From: an uncultured Acidimicrobiales bacterium
GTDB taxonomy: Bacteria; Actinomycetota; Acidimicrobiia; Acidimicrobiales; SHLQ01
Length of the DNA: 64,000 bases
NCBI GenBank assembly: GCA_938002955.1
Contig: CALLAA010000045.1
Coordinates: 19,470-83,469 of the forward strand
Direction: 5' to 3'
Shown here: positions 9,990 through 18,886 of the stretch, piece after piece
Layout: the number at the start of each line of letters is the position of its first letter
Numbering within the stretch: position 1 is the stretch's first letter
The notes under the pieces: generated by a model
Told to the model about the DNA's origin: nothing
The model's database searches: none
What the model saw: only the letters and a program-made list of their open reading frames with translations
Position numbers and translations under genes: made by a program

Positions 9990-10793
9990 ATGACAGTTCG
10001 AATCGAAAAGGACGGCCCCATTTGGACCGTTATCAACAGTCGGCCCGAAGCACGCAACGCAGTAAACCCCGAGTCGTCGAAGGCCCTCTTTGAAGCGTTT
10101 GTTGACTTCGAACGAGATGCCGATGCAGCCGTTGCAGTTTTCTGGGGAGAAGGTGGGGCCTTCTGCTCGGGGTGGGACCTGAAGAATGCTGCCGGACTCT
10201 CCGATGACGACGATGGCGTCAGCGTCTTGTCCTTCGACCGCTCGACAGACGATGGACACACGCGCGGGCCGATGGGTCCAAGCCGGCTTGAGCTTTCCAA
10301 GCCCGTCATCGCCGCAATTGCCGGGCCTGCGGTCGCGGGAGGGATGGAGCTCGCCATGTGGGCCGATATCAGAGTGATGGAAGAGTCCGCGTACATGGGC
10401 GTCTATTGCCGACGATGGGGCGTGCCGCTGATCGACGGAGGCACGGTCCGGCTCCCGCGGCTGGTCGGCCAAGGCCGAGCCCTTGACCTGATCATGACCG
10501 GTCGCCAGGTGATGGCGGAGGAGTGCGAGCGGATTGGCTTGGCCGAATACGTCGTCCCCGAAGGCGAGGCTCGGGACGAGGCCGAATCATTGGCTCGCGA
10601 CATCGCGAAATTTCCGCAGATGTGCATGCGATCCGACATGGCTTCGGCCAAGGCCTCCCACGGAGTGGATCTGCGTCAGGCCCTAGAAAACGAATACCAG
10701 GGCAGCAAGGCGATGATCAGAGCAGAAGGCATCTCTGGGGCGAGACGGTTCGCTGACGGGGCTGGCCGCTCCGGTGACTTCTCCGCGATCTAG
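9990..10793 (+). CDS. Enoyl-CoA hydratase/isomerase family protein
   Basis: MTVRIEKDGPIWTVINSRPEARNAVNPE...GEGGAFCSGWDLKN...IAAIAGPAVAGGMELAMWADIRV; the ORF-track start (9807) is too long. Confidence 0.9.
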   Translation: MTVRIEKDGPIWTVINSRPEARNAVNPESSKALFEAFVDFERDADAAVAVFWGEGGAFCSGWDLKNAAGLSDDDDGVSVLSFDRSTDDGHTRGPMGPSRLELSKPVIAAIAGPAVAGGMELAMWADIRVMEESAYMGVYCRRWGVPLIDGGTVRLPRLVGQGRALDLIMTGRQVMAEECERIGLAEYVVPEGEARDEAESLARDIAKFPQMCMRSDMASAKASHGVDLRQALENEYQGSKAMIRAEGISGARRFADGAGRSGDFSAI

Positions 10794-10802
10794 GCTCTTG
10801 GG

Positions 10803-11474
10803 ATGACGCTCGACGTAGGACAAAAAGCCGAGATCGCGCACGATCGCTCCGCGCTCCAGCGGTGGCGCAGCGAGCATCCAGATACCGAGTCGGTCGCGCA
10901 GTTCACCCCCGGCCCAGGCATTCAGCGGTTACACGTCCGTTTCGACATCGACCGGTTGAGAGATGCGCTAGATACCGCACTCGAACGGGTGCGGTTCAAG
11001 GGAGCGGTCGAAGACGGTTTCGGCGCGTTCTCGCTCACCCGAAGGCCGGGGGTCGAGGTCGAAACCCCCAACGACTTGTCCGGGTTGTTTCATACCAGGG
11101 TCGACGACTCCTACGAGGAGGTCCAGCGGGAGGAACCCGTCGACGAGTTCGCGTTCACCGAGTTCGTGCCGATCTTCGACGATCTGTACTTCAAGACGGT
11201 CTGGCAGACGCTGAGCCAGCTCGCACCGATCGGCCGCACCCGCGTTCTGTCTAAAGGGCTGTACAACTGCAATTCGTGGCATCGCGACCCCGAACCGAGA
11301 TTGCACGTACCGATCATCACGAACCCTGGGTCGTTGTTCGTCGTGAACCATCACGTCACCCACCTGCCAGCGGATGGTTCGGTCTACTTCACCGACACCC
11401 GCGGCTATCACACCGCGCTCAATGGCGGCGAAAGCCAACGGGTCCACTTGGTCGCAGCCCTACCTCAGCACTAG
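10803..11474 (+). CDS. Aspartyl/asparaginyl beta-hydroxylase-like 2-oxoglutarate oxygenase
   Basis: NCNSWHRDPEPRLHVPIITNPGSLFVVNHHVTHLPADGSVYFTDTRGYHTALNGGESQRVHLVAAL: HxD...H and R arrangement. Confidence 0.72.
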   Translation: MTLDVGQKAEIAHDRSALQRWRSEHPDTESVAQFTPGPGIQRLHVRFDIDRLRDALDTALERVRFKGAVEDGFGAFSLTRRPGVEVETPNDLSGLFHTRVDDSYEEVQREEPVDEFAFTEFVPIFDDLYFKTVWQTLSQLAPIGRTRVLSKGLYNCNSWHRDPEPRLHVPIITNPGSLFVVNHHVTHLPADGSVYFTDTRGYHTALNGGESQRVHLVAALPQH

Positions 11475-11597
11475 TCCGCCACCGACGGTCGACACACCCG
11501 ACTTCTTGACGATTCACGACCGCTGTTACTCTGCGAATACGTCAGGCTGAACACCACGTGGTCAGCACACTGACAAGCAAGGCGGGAGCGGGAGCGG

Positions 11598-13181
11598 GTG
11601 ACCAGGTTACTTTTTGAAGATGTTGAGCGTTGGGCGATCGATCGACCCGACGCAATCGCGGTACACGACGAGTATGAATCCGTCACGTACCAGGAGCTCT
11701 CCATTCGCTCGCACCAGATTGCTGCCCTGCTCCTGAACCATGGTGTGCAGGCCGGCGACCGGATCGCCATCTGTGTGCCGAAGGGGTGGCACGCCATCGC
11801 TGCGATGTTGGCGAGCGCGAAGGTCGGGGCGCCGTATGTTCCACTCGACCCAGACTCCCCAGCAGCGCGCATCCAACTCATTTTGGAAGCATGTCAACCA
11901 GCGGTCGTCATCGCCCATCCAAGCGCGGTCAACACGGTGTCAGCAGCCGTGACTGCCAACCCAGACGCACTCGTCGGCACCCTTGCGTCAGCTCAGGACA
12001 CGACGTGGCCGGTCGACCCAGCGTTCACCGAGGCCGACCTTCCCGACTCGGACGGGATCGCCCCTCTCCCGATGCCCAATATCGATAGCGACGATCTTGC
12101 CCACGTGCTGTTCACATCGGGGTCCACCGGCATTCCCAAGGGCGTCCAGATCACACATCAGAACGTGATCTCCTACATCGATTGGGTCGTCGAGCACTTT
12201 GGCTATACCAGCGACGACCAACTCTCTGGGCACTCGCCGCTGCACTTCGACCTGTCCACGATGGACATCTTTGCGACGTTTGCGGCAGGCGCCACGTTGC
12301 ATCCTGTACCGGCTGGTCTGAACATCAACCCCGTGAACCTCGCCGAGTGGATTCGCGAGCGCAATCTCACCCAGTGGTTCTCGGTTCCGACCGCGCTCAA
12401 CCATCTGCTTCGGTTGGGCTCATTGGCCGAGTCCGAGTTTCCGTCACTGCGCCGCTTGCTCTGGTGCGGCGAAGTACTACCAACCCCGACGTTGATCGGC
12501 CTGATGGACGCCTTGCCGGGTGTCGAGTTCACGAATCTGTACGGACCCACCGAAGCGACGATTGCGAGTAGCTGGTATCAGGTACCGGAGGTTCCGGCGG
12601 ACCCGGCAGCGTCCATACCGATCGGTGTGCCGTGCGCTGGGGAGAACCTGCTCGTGTTGCGAAAGGATGGCCAGCCGACCGACGACGATGAGATCGGCGA
12701 TCTGTACATCGAAGGTGTCGGCCTGAGCCCGGGCTACTGGCAAGACGAGGACAAGACAGCGGCGGTATTCCGGACCGATCTACTACCGGGTAGGCGGGTT
12801 TACTACACCGGAGATCTCGCCTGGCGGCGAAGCGATGGCCAGGTTGTATTCGCTGGTCGTGCCGATAGCCAGATCAAGAGCCGCGGACACCGAATCGAAC
12901 TCGGCGAGATCGAAGCCGCCCTCGAGACGCTCGATGCTGTCGGTTCGTCAGCGATCGTCGCGATCGAGGTCGACCACCTGACCGGCTCGGCGATCTGTGC
13001 GGCGTTCACCGCCGACGCACCTATGAAGCCTGCCCTCTTGGCCAAAGAGCTCGCAGAACTCGTACCGCGCTACATGCTTCCCCATCGTTGGCTGCAGCTC
13101 GATGAGCTACCGACCAACGTGAACGGAAAAGTTGACCGGCCGGCGCTACGCACCTCGTTCCTCGCAATGGAGAAATCATGA
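11598..13181 (+). CDS. Stand-alone amino acid adenylation (NRPS A-domain/DltA-like) enzyme
   Basis: GTG start. Core motifs: LAHVLFTSGSTGIPKGVQITHQN (A3), HFDLSTMDIF (A4), NLYGPTEATI (A5), YYTGDLAWRRSDGQVVFAGRADSQIKSRGHRIELGEIE (A7/A8), NGKVDRPAL (A10). Confidence 0.93.
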   Translation: MTRLLFEDVERWAIDRPDAIAVHDEYESVTYQELSIRSHQIAALLLNHGVQAGDRIAICVPKGWHAIAAMLASAKVGAPYVPLDPDSPAARIQLILEACQPAVVIAHPSAVNTVSAAVTANPDALVGTLASAQDTTWPVDPAFTEADLPDSDGIAPLPMPNIDSDDLAHVLFTSGSTGIPKGVQITHQNVISYIDWVVEHFGYTSDDQLSGHSPLHFDLSTMDIFATFAAGATLHPVPAGLNINPVNLAEWIRERNLTQWFSVPTALNHLLRLGSLAESEFPSLRRLLWCGEVLPTPTLIGLMDALPGVEFTNLYGPTEATIASSWYQVPEVPADPAASIPIGVPCAGENLLVLRKDGQPTDDDEIGDLYIEGVGLSPGYWQDEDKTAAVFRTDLLPGRRVYYTGDLAWRRSDGQVVFAGRADSQIKSRGHRIELGEIEAALETLDAVGSSAIVAIEVDHLTGSAICAAFTADAPMKPALLAKELAELVPRYMLPHRWLQLDELPTNVNGKVDRPALRTSFLAMEKS

Positions 13182-13426
13182 GCACACTCACGGTCGATGC
13201 AATCATCGACGTTCTCGAGAACAACCTGTTTCTGCTCGTCGAAGACGCCGACCAGGATCTGGTCGAATCCGGGCAGCTCGACTCCCTGGTGTTTGTCGAA
13301 TTGCTGCTCGCTGTCGAGCAACTCACCGGTCAACAGCTCGCGCCAAAGGATCTTGACCTCGACGACCTTCGAACACCCGAACGTATAGCGAAGGCGTTCA
13401 ACGAGCTCCTCCTGCAGGCCGGCTAG
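13178..13426 (+). CDS. Acyl/peptidyl carrier protein
   Basis: 82 aa; DQDLVESGQLDSLVFVELLLAVEQLTGQQLAPKDLDLDDLRTPERIA, with Ser in the DSL motif for phosphopantetheine attachment; ATGA overlap with the adenylation gene. Confidence 0.9.
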   Translation: MSTLTVDAIIDVLENNLFLLVEDADQDLVESGQLDSLVFVELLLAVEQLTGQQLAPKDLDLDDLRTPERIAKAFNELLLQAG

Positions 13427-13428
13427 CC

Positions 13429-14532
13429 GTGGGAACTGTTCGCCCCATGGAGATCGCCGACGGCCCGCGTGTCGCAGAGATCCACGCGAACGTCTTCGGG
13501 CATGTCGGGAATTCAGAGGAGGAAATCCGCGAGGCGTACTCGCCTTCCTTTCTCTCCGAGCTGCTCGACCATCGCTACGCGGAACACTCAGCGCCACCGC
13601 TCGTCTTCGAACAGGACGGCACCATCGCCGGCTTCGTTCTGTGCTTGTGCCGCCCAGCGATCTTCAACGGCGAGAACATCTGGGTGTCGAGCACATCACA
13701 CCTCGGTGTCGACCCCGAATACCGGTCATCGCTCGCAGCGGTCCACCTCCTTCGGGCAATCGCCGACGGCCCACAAGACATGACCTACATCGACCGGTCC
13801 AATATGTCGGGCAGAAAGGCCGAACAGGCCGCTGGGTTCACCGCAATTCCGGAGTACTCCCTTCGGTGGACGCGCATGCTTCGGCCTGGTGAGGCCGCGA
13901 CCAATCGTCTCGCAGATGCTGCGGGAAAACCGGTCCTGCGCAACGTCGGGCCGTTCATTGAACGGGCGCTTCCCAAGCCAATGCGCAGTCAACTCGCGGC
14001 GCCGATCCCACCGCGCCCACCCGCGTTGGCTGTGGAGACGCTCACGCTCGACCATGTGGTTTCGACAGGACACTCTCTGCTTCCCGAGTTTGATCTGCAC
14101 CCCGTGCTCGACGATCCCGACCACGTCCAGCACGAGTGGGACCAGCTCGACCGGCTCCAAAGCAGCAGCCGGATACTTCGCCACGTTCTGCTCTCGAAAC
14201 GAGGGGACGTCGTTGGCTGGTACATCGTTTCGATCAGCCCGTTCGGCTGGGCAGAAGTCATGCAGTTCGTCGCCAAGCGGCCAGCCCAACGAATGGCCAT
14301 GATCAGCCTGATTCACGACCTCGCCGAGTCCGAGGCGACTCGAGTCTCTGGGCATCTCCCGCCATGGCTTCTCTACGACATCGAAGGACTCGGCTGCAAG
14401 ATCACGGCTCACGAATCCACCGTTGCCGTCCACTCGCACACGCTCGAACTTCTCCCAGCGTTCGCCAACAACAAGGTCTGGTTGAGTGCCTTGGAAGGTG
14501 AAACTGTGATGAGCCCGCTGACGGCTCGGTGA
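13429..14532 (+). CDS. GNAT-like acyltransferase, two-domain protein
   Basis: MGTVRPMEIADGPRVAEIHANVFGH...IAGFVLCLCRPAIF...VSSTSHLGVDPEYRSSLAAVHLLRAI: GNAT-like core. C-terminal about 190 aa unassigned. GTG start 2 nt after the ACP stop. Confidence 0.65.
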   Translation: MGTVRPMEIADGPRVAEIHANVFGHVGNSEEEIREAYSPSFLSELLDHRYAEHSAPPLVFEQDGTIAGFVLCLCRPAIFNGENIWVSSTSHLGVDPEYRSSLAAVHLLRAIADGPQDMTYIDRSNMSGRKAEQAAGFTAIPEYSLRWTRMLRPGEAATNRLADAAGKPVLRNVGPFIERALPKPMRSQLAAPIPPRPPALAVETLTLDHVVSTGHSLLPEFDLHPVLDDPDHVQHEWDQLDRLQSSSRILRHVLLSKRGDVVGWYIVSISPFGWAEVMQFVAKRPAQRMAMISLIHDLAESEATRVSGHLPPWLLYDIEGLGCKITAHESTVAVHSHTLELLPAFANNKVWLSALEGETVMSPLTAR

Positions 14533-15398
14533 ACGGCTTGCGCATCATGCTCGCCGCCGACGAGGCGATCGGACCGCGCGTCGCCACGCTCATCTCACGC
14601 TCGGCCCATGACCTTGCCGCGATTGCAACACCACCGTCGACGGTCGACAACCCGAGGAGCCTCTCCTCGACCGCACGTTCTTTGGCGATCCCGTGCCTCG
14701 ACGCACGCCAGCTCGATAGCGAGTCGCTGGTCGACGACATTCGATCCGTCGACGCCGACGTCTTGGTAAACGTCCATTCGCTGACGAAGATCTCCACGAA
14801 TGTGTTGGACCTCTTCACCGTCGGCGCGTGGAACCTGCACCCCGGCCCGCTGCCCGAGGGTGCCGGCGCGAACGTCCCGAGCTGGGCGATTGCGCTCGGG
14901 TGGGAGTCCCACGGGGTGACCCTGCACAAAATGACCGCCGAATACGACGATGGCCACATCAGCTATGAGGAACGCTTTCCGATCGCCCCCAATGCGACGG
15001 GCCTCACACTCTCGGCTGAATGCAGTCGCCGAGGCCTTGGTCTGCTCGCACAGCTACTCGCCGCCCTCGAGCGTCCAACGACGGTTCCAGCGATGCCTCA
15101 AGATCGATCGCTGCGGCGATATTTCGGCCGGAAGCAGCCCCACGACGGCATCGTTGCGTGGAGCTGGCCCGCTTCGCAGATCGAGGCGTTCGTGCGTGCG
15201 TGCGACTTTCGCCCGTTCCCAAGCCCATGGGCACCGCCGCAAGCAACGATCGGCACGACCGTGTACGAGTTGCTGTCGGTCGAGATCGGCGAACACACAA
15301 CAGAACCAGCAGGAACCATCATGGCGGGAGATTCACTCTCCATCGCCACCGCAGACCGCTGGATCACACTCACCGAGGTGAGAGAGGTAGAGACATGA
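14529..15398 (+). CDS. Formyltransferase-like protein (methionyl-tRNA formyltransferase/ArnA-type fold)
   Basis: VLVNVHSLTKISTNVLDLFTVGAWNLHPGPLPEGAGANVPSWAIALGWESHGVTLHKMTAEYDDGHISYEE: NxHPGxLP and DxGxI keep the Asn-His-Asp set of N10-formyl-THF transferases. GTGA overlap with the previous gene. Confidence 0.82.
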   Translation: MNGLRIMLAADEAIGPRVATLISRSAHDLAAIATPPSTVDNPRSLSSTARSLAIPCLDARQLDSESLVDDIRSVDADVLVNVHSLTKISTNVLDLFTVGAWNLHPGPLPEGAGANVPSWAIALGWESHGVTLHKMTAEYDDGHISYEERFPIAPNATGLTLSAECSRRGLGLLAQLLAALERPTTVPAMPQDRSLRRYFGRKQPHDGIVAWSWPASQIEAFVRACDFRPFPSPWAPPQATIGTTVYELLSVEIGEHTTEPAGTIMAGDSLSIATADRWITLTEVREVET

Positions 15399-16405
15399 CG
15401 AAGGAAACGCCAACACGGTTCGAGACGTTCTCGACCTGCCCACAGTCGTCGGCGGTTGACCAGCACGTGTATCTCGACAAGGTACGTGAGGCATCCCGAT
15501 GGTGTGATCGGTATGGCTACGACGGGATGCTCGTCTACTACGACCATTCGCTTGTCGACCCGTGGCTCGTTGCCGCAGAGATACTACGTGTCACCGAGAC
15601 CCTCGCTCCCCTCGTCGCCGTCCAACCAACAGCGATGCCCCCGTACAGCGTGGCCAAGATGCTCGCGTCGATGAGCCACCTCTATGAGCGCCGCCTCTAC
15701 CTCAACATGATCGCTGGAGGCTTCAAGGGCGACCTCCAAGCAATTGGCGATGAGACGCCACACGACAGGCGGTACGACCGGTTGAAGGAATTCACCGAGA
15801 TCGTCCTCGGACTCACCGACGGTGACGCCGTTACCCACCAGGGCGAGTGGTACACAGCGAACGCACTCAAGCTCGCGCCAGCCATACCTGAAGAACTTCG
15901 ACCGGGATTACTGATGTCGGGCTCCTCCCCCGCTGGCCTCGCAACCGCGTCTGCCCTCGGCGCAACCGCTATCCAATACCCAGAACCCGCTGGCCAAGAG
16001 ACCACCACCGCCCCGGAGGGCACGACTACCGGGATCAGGGTCGGGATCATTGCTCGGCCAGATTCCGCCGAGGCCTGGCGCGTTGCCCACGACCGCTTTC
16101 CGCCCAACCGCCGGGGCGAATTGCTCCACGGGATGGCAATGGCCAAATCTGACTCCCACTGGCATTCGACGCTGTCGCAGCTGGCTGAAGAGTCGGCGAG
16201 CGAAGGAAACTGCTATTGGCTCGGGCCGTTCCAGAACTACGACACGTTCTGCCCCTACCTCGTCGGCAGCTACGACGAAGTTGCCCCACAGCTGGCGGCG
16301 TACTGGGAGGCCGGCCACCGCACCATCATTCTCGATTCGCCACGCGATGAGGACGACCTATCGACCACGGCCGAGGTCCTCAACAGGGTGGCCCTACCGG
16401 CGTAG
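15395..16405 (+). CDS. LLM class flavin-dependent oxidoreductase (SsuD-like)
   Basis: FETFSTCPQSSAVDQHVYLDKVREASRWCDRYGYDGMLVYYDHSLVDPWLVAAEILRVTETLAPLVAVQPTAMPPYSVAKMLASMSHLYERRLYLNMIAGGFKGDLQAIGD: alkanesulfonate monooxygenase-type. ATGA overlap with previous gene. Confidence 0.88.
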   Translation: MTKETPTRFETFSTCPQSSAVDQHVYLDKVREASRWCDRYGYDGMLVYYDHSLVDPWLVAAEILRVTETLAPLVAVQPTAMPPYSVAKMLASMSHLYERRLYLNMIAGGFKGDLQAIGDETPHDRRYDRLKEFTEIVLGLTDGDAVTHQGEWYTANALKLAPAIPEELRPGLLMSGSSPAGLATASALGATAIQYPEPAGQETTTAPEGTTTGIRVGIIARPDSAEAWRVAHDRFPPNRRGELLHGMAMAKSDSHWHSTLSQLAEESASEGNCYWLGPFQNYDTFCPYLVGSYDEVAPQLAAYWEAGHRTIILDSPRDEDDLSTTAEVLNRVALPA

Positions 16406-16409
16406 GTCG

Positions 16410-17624
16410 TTACGACTTCTTGGCGGCTGCAGCCTCGGCGAATGCCAGCGCATCATCCCACGTGGCCCCTTGGGTCATCTGCATGCGGTACTGCATGACG
16501 TGTTTGGGACGGTTCAACCCGAACACTCCGGTGAGCATGCCGTTGCGACCAAAGATCGCGGCGAACCGCTTCTCCTCGATCGATCCATCGATGATCTTCA
16601 TATCGTCGGTGCCTGTTGGTCGTCCAGCGAGCTGGAGCTTGTAGCTGTACTGGTCGCTCCAGAACCATGGCACCGGCGCAAACGCCTCAGTCTCGATACC
16701 GGCGATGCGACGCCCGACATAGTTGCCTTGCTCGACCGCATTTTCCCAGTGCTCTACCCGCATGAGTTCGCCGGCGAACATCGGATTCGTCCAGCGGGCG
16801 ACGTCGCCGGCGGCATAGACGTTGGGGGCGGCCTCGCAGTACTCGTTCGCAACGATGCCGTTGTCGATTGTGAGCCCAGACCCGTGGAGCCATTCGGTGT
16901 TTGGTACGACGCCGATCCCGATGACGACGATGTCGGCATCGAGGACCGAGCCATCGTCGAGTTCAACGCCGGTGATCGCATCGTGTCCGAGGAGACTCGT
17001 GACGCCGGTCGAAAGTCGGAGGTCCACTCCTTCCTCGCGATGCAGATCACCACAGATCGTGCCGATGACCGGACCAAGTCCCCGTTCCATCGGAACCGTT
17101 GCAGCCTCGATAATCGTTACCTGGTGTCCAGCCCGGTGCGCCGTTGCAGCCGCTTCGGCTCCGATGAAGCCCGCACCGATCACGACGACCTTCTTCGCCT
17201 CACCGCCGAGTTCTGCGCGAAGCATCGACGCGTCGTCGAGCGTACGAAGCACATGGACCCCGGCGAGGGCATCGGACCTAGGCAGCGTTCGCGGACGAGC
17301 GCCCGTGGCGAGAACGATCGCATCACCAGCGATGACAGACCCATCGGCGAGCGTCACCGCGGTTGCGGCAACGTCGAGTGCAACAGCCGCGTTAGACGCG
17401 TGAAGCGTGACGTCCAACTCGTCCCACGCGTCAGGTTGGACAAGGTGTAGACGGTCGACATCCCAATCGCCGTTGAGATACTGCTTGGACAGAGGTGGCC
17501 GATCATAGGGGCGATGTGGTTCGTCCCCGACGAGTGCGATACTCCCGTCGAAGCCGGAGCGACGCAGGCTGCCGGCACACCGAATACCAGCGAGGCTCGC
17601 TCCGACGATCACGACGCTATTCAC
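16410..17624 (-). CDS. FAD-dependent oxidoreductase (ferredoxin/rubredoxin reductase type)
   Basis: VVIVGASLAGIRCAGSLRRSGFDGSIALVGDEPHRPYDRPPLSKQYL...VVVIGAGFIGAEAAATAHRAGHQVTIIEA...VYAAGDVARW. Confidence 0.92.
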   Translation of the reverse strand: MNSVVIVGASLAGIRCAGSLRRSGFDGSIALVGDEPHRPYDRPPLSKQYLNGDWDVDRLHLVQPDAWDELDVTLHASNAAVALDVAATAVTLADGSVIAGDAIVLATGARPRTLPRSDALAGVHVLRTLDDASMLRAELGGEAKKVVVIGAGFIGAEAAATAHRAGHQVTIIEAATVPMERGLGPVIGTICGDLHREEGVDLRLSTGVTSLLGHDAITGVELDDGSVLDADIVVIGIGVVPNTEWLHGSGLTIDNGIVANEYCEAAPNVYAAGDVARWTNPMFAGELMRVEHWENAVEQGNYVGRRIAGIETEAFAPVPWFWSDQYSYKLQLAGRPTGTDDMKIIDGSIEEKRFAAIFGRNGMLTGVFGLNRPKHVMQYRMQMTQGATWDDALAFAEAAAAKKS

Positions 17625-17629
17625 GAGAG

Positions 17630-18850
17630 CTACCCCTGTTTGTAGTTCGCCAGGAACTTCTCCAGGCGCTCTAATGCGTAGCGCAGATCACGGACTCGCG
17701 GAAGGAACACGATCCGGAAATGGTCGGGCTCGGGCCAATTGAACCCGGTGCCCTGGACCATCAGGATTTGTTCGGATCGCAAGAAGTCGAGCACGAATTG
17801 CTGGTCGTCGGTGATGTTGAACCGAGCGGTGTCGATCTTCGGGAACAGGTACAAGGCACCAGCGGGCTTGGTGCAGGACACGCCTGGGATTGCGTTGATC
17901 ATCTCGTATGCAACGTCGCGCTGCTCGTACAGGCGCCCACCTGGAGTGATGAACTCGCTGATGCTCTGGTAACCGCCGAGCGACGACTGGATCGCGTGCT
18001 GGGCTGGCACGTTGGCACAGAGTCGCATCGACGCCAGCATGCGCAGGCCTTCCATGTAGCTGGCAGCGCGCTTTTTGTCACCGCTCAAGGTGAGCCAGCC
18101 GGAACGGAAGCCTGCAACGCGGTACGTCTTTGAGAGGCCGTTCATCGTGAGAAAGATCAGATCATCGGCGAGCGAGGCAATGCACGTATGTTGCGCGTCG
18201 TCGTACACGATCTTGTCGTAGATCTCGTCGGCCATGACCACGAGGTCGAACTCGCGGGCGACGTCGACGATCTGTAGGAGCAGTTCCTTGGAGTAGACAG
18301 CTCCCGTTGGATTGTTCGGATTGATGACGACAATGGCTTTGGTTCGGTCGGTGATCTTTGACCGAATGTCATCGATGTCGGGGAACCAGTCCGCTGCCTC
18401 GTCGCAGCGGTAGTGCACGGGCACACCGCCGCCGAGGGTCGTGGTCGCAGTCCACAGGGGGTAGTCGGGGCTCGGGATCAGAACTTCGTCGCCGTTGTTG
18501 AGCAACGCGCCGAGCGCCATGCCGATGAGCTCGCTCACGCCATTACCAATGAAAATGTCGTCGATCTCGACGCCCGTGATCCCCATGCGCTGGTTGTATT
18601 GCATGACCGCTTTGCGCGCGGAGTAGATGCCCTGGGAGTCCGAATAGCCCTGAGCCGTCGGCAGGTTCCGCATCATGTCGACGAGCACCTCGTCGGGCGC
18701 TTCAAAGCCGAACGGGGCGGGGTTGCCGATGTTCAACTTCGTGATTCGGTGTCCCTCGTGTTCGAGGCGGTTCGCCTCGTCGAGAATCGGACCTCGAATG
18801 TCGTAGAGGACGTCGTCGAGCTTCGTGGACTTCTGCACGGACTTAGCCAT
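17630..18850 (-). CDS. Class I/II pyridoxal-phosphate aminotransferase (AlaA-like)
   Basis: HRITKLNIGNPAPFGFEAPDEVLVDM...GYSDSQGIYSARKAV...AIVVINPNNPTGAVYSKELL...MADEIYDKIVY...NGLSKTYRVAGFRSGWLTLSG. Confidence 0.93.
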   Translation of the reverse strand: MAKSVQKSTKLDDVLYDIRGPILDEANRLEHEGHRITKLNIGNPAPFGFEAPDEVLVDMMRNLPTAQGYSDSQGIYSARKAVMQYNQRMGITGVEIDDIFIGNGVSELIGMALGALLNNGDEVLIPSPDYPLWTATTTLGGGVPVHYRCDEAADWFPDIDDIRSKITDRTKAIVVINPNNPTGAVYSKELLLQIVDVAREFDLVVMADEIYDKIVYDDAQHTCIASLADDLIFLTMNGLSKTYRVAGFRSGWLTLSGDKKRAASYMEGLRMLASMRLCANVPAQHAIQSSLGGYQSISEFITPGGRLYEQRDVAYEMINAIPGVSCTKPAGALYLFPKIDTARFNITDDQQFVLDFLRSEQILMVQGTGFNWPEPDHFRIVFLPRVRDLRYALERLEKFLANYKQG

Positions 18851-18886
18851 GCCCTTCAGGCTAGGAGATCTGCGACGTATCGGGAG

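Noticed and set aside
16050-17450. 466-aa plus-strand ORF
   Set aside because: Overlaps the LLM gene out of frame and runs antisense to the FAD oxidoreductase; not coding-like.
16410-17624. FAD oxidoreductase as a partner of the biosynthetic operon's LLM enzyme
   Set aside because: Opposite strand and convergent; it resembles a ferredoxin reductase, so no support beyond adjacency.
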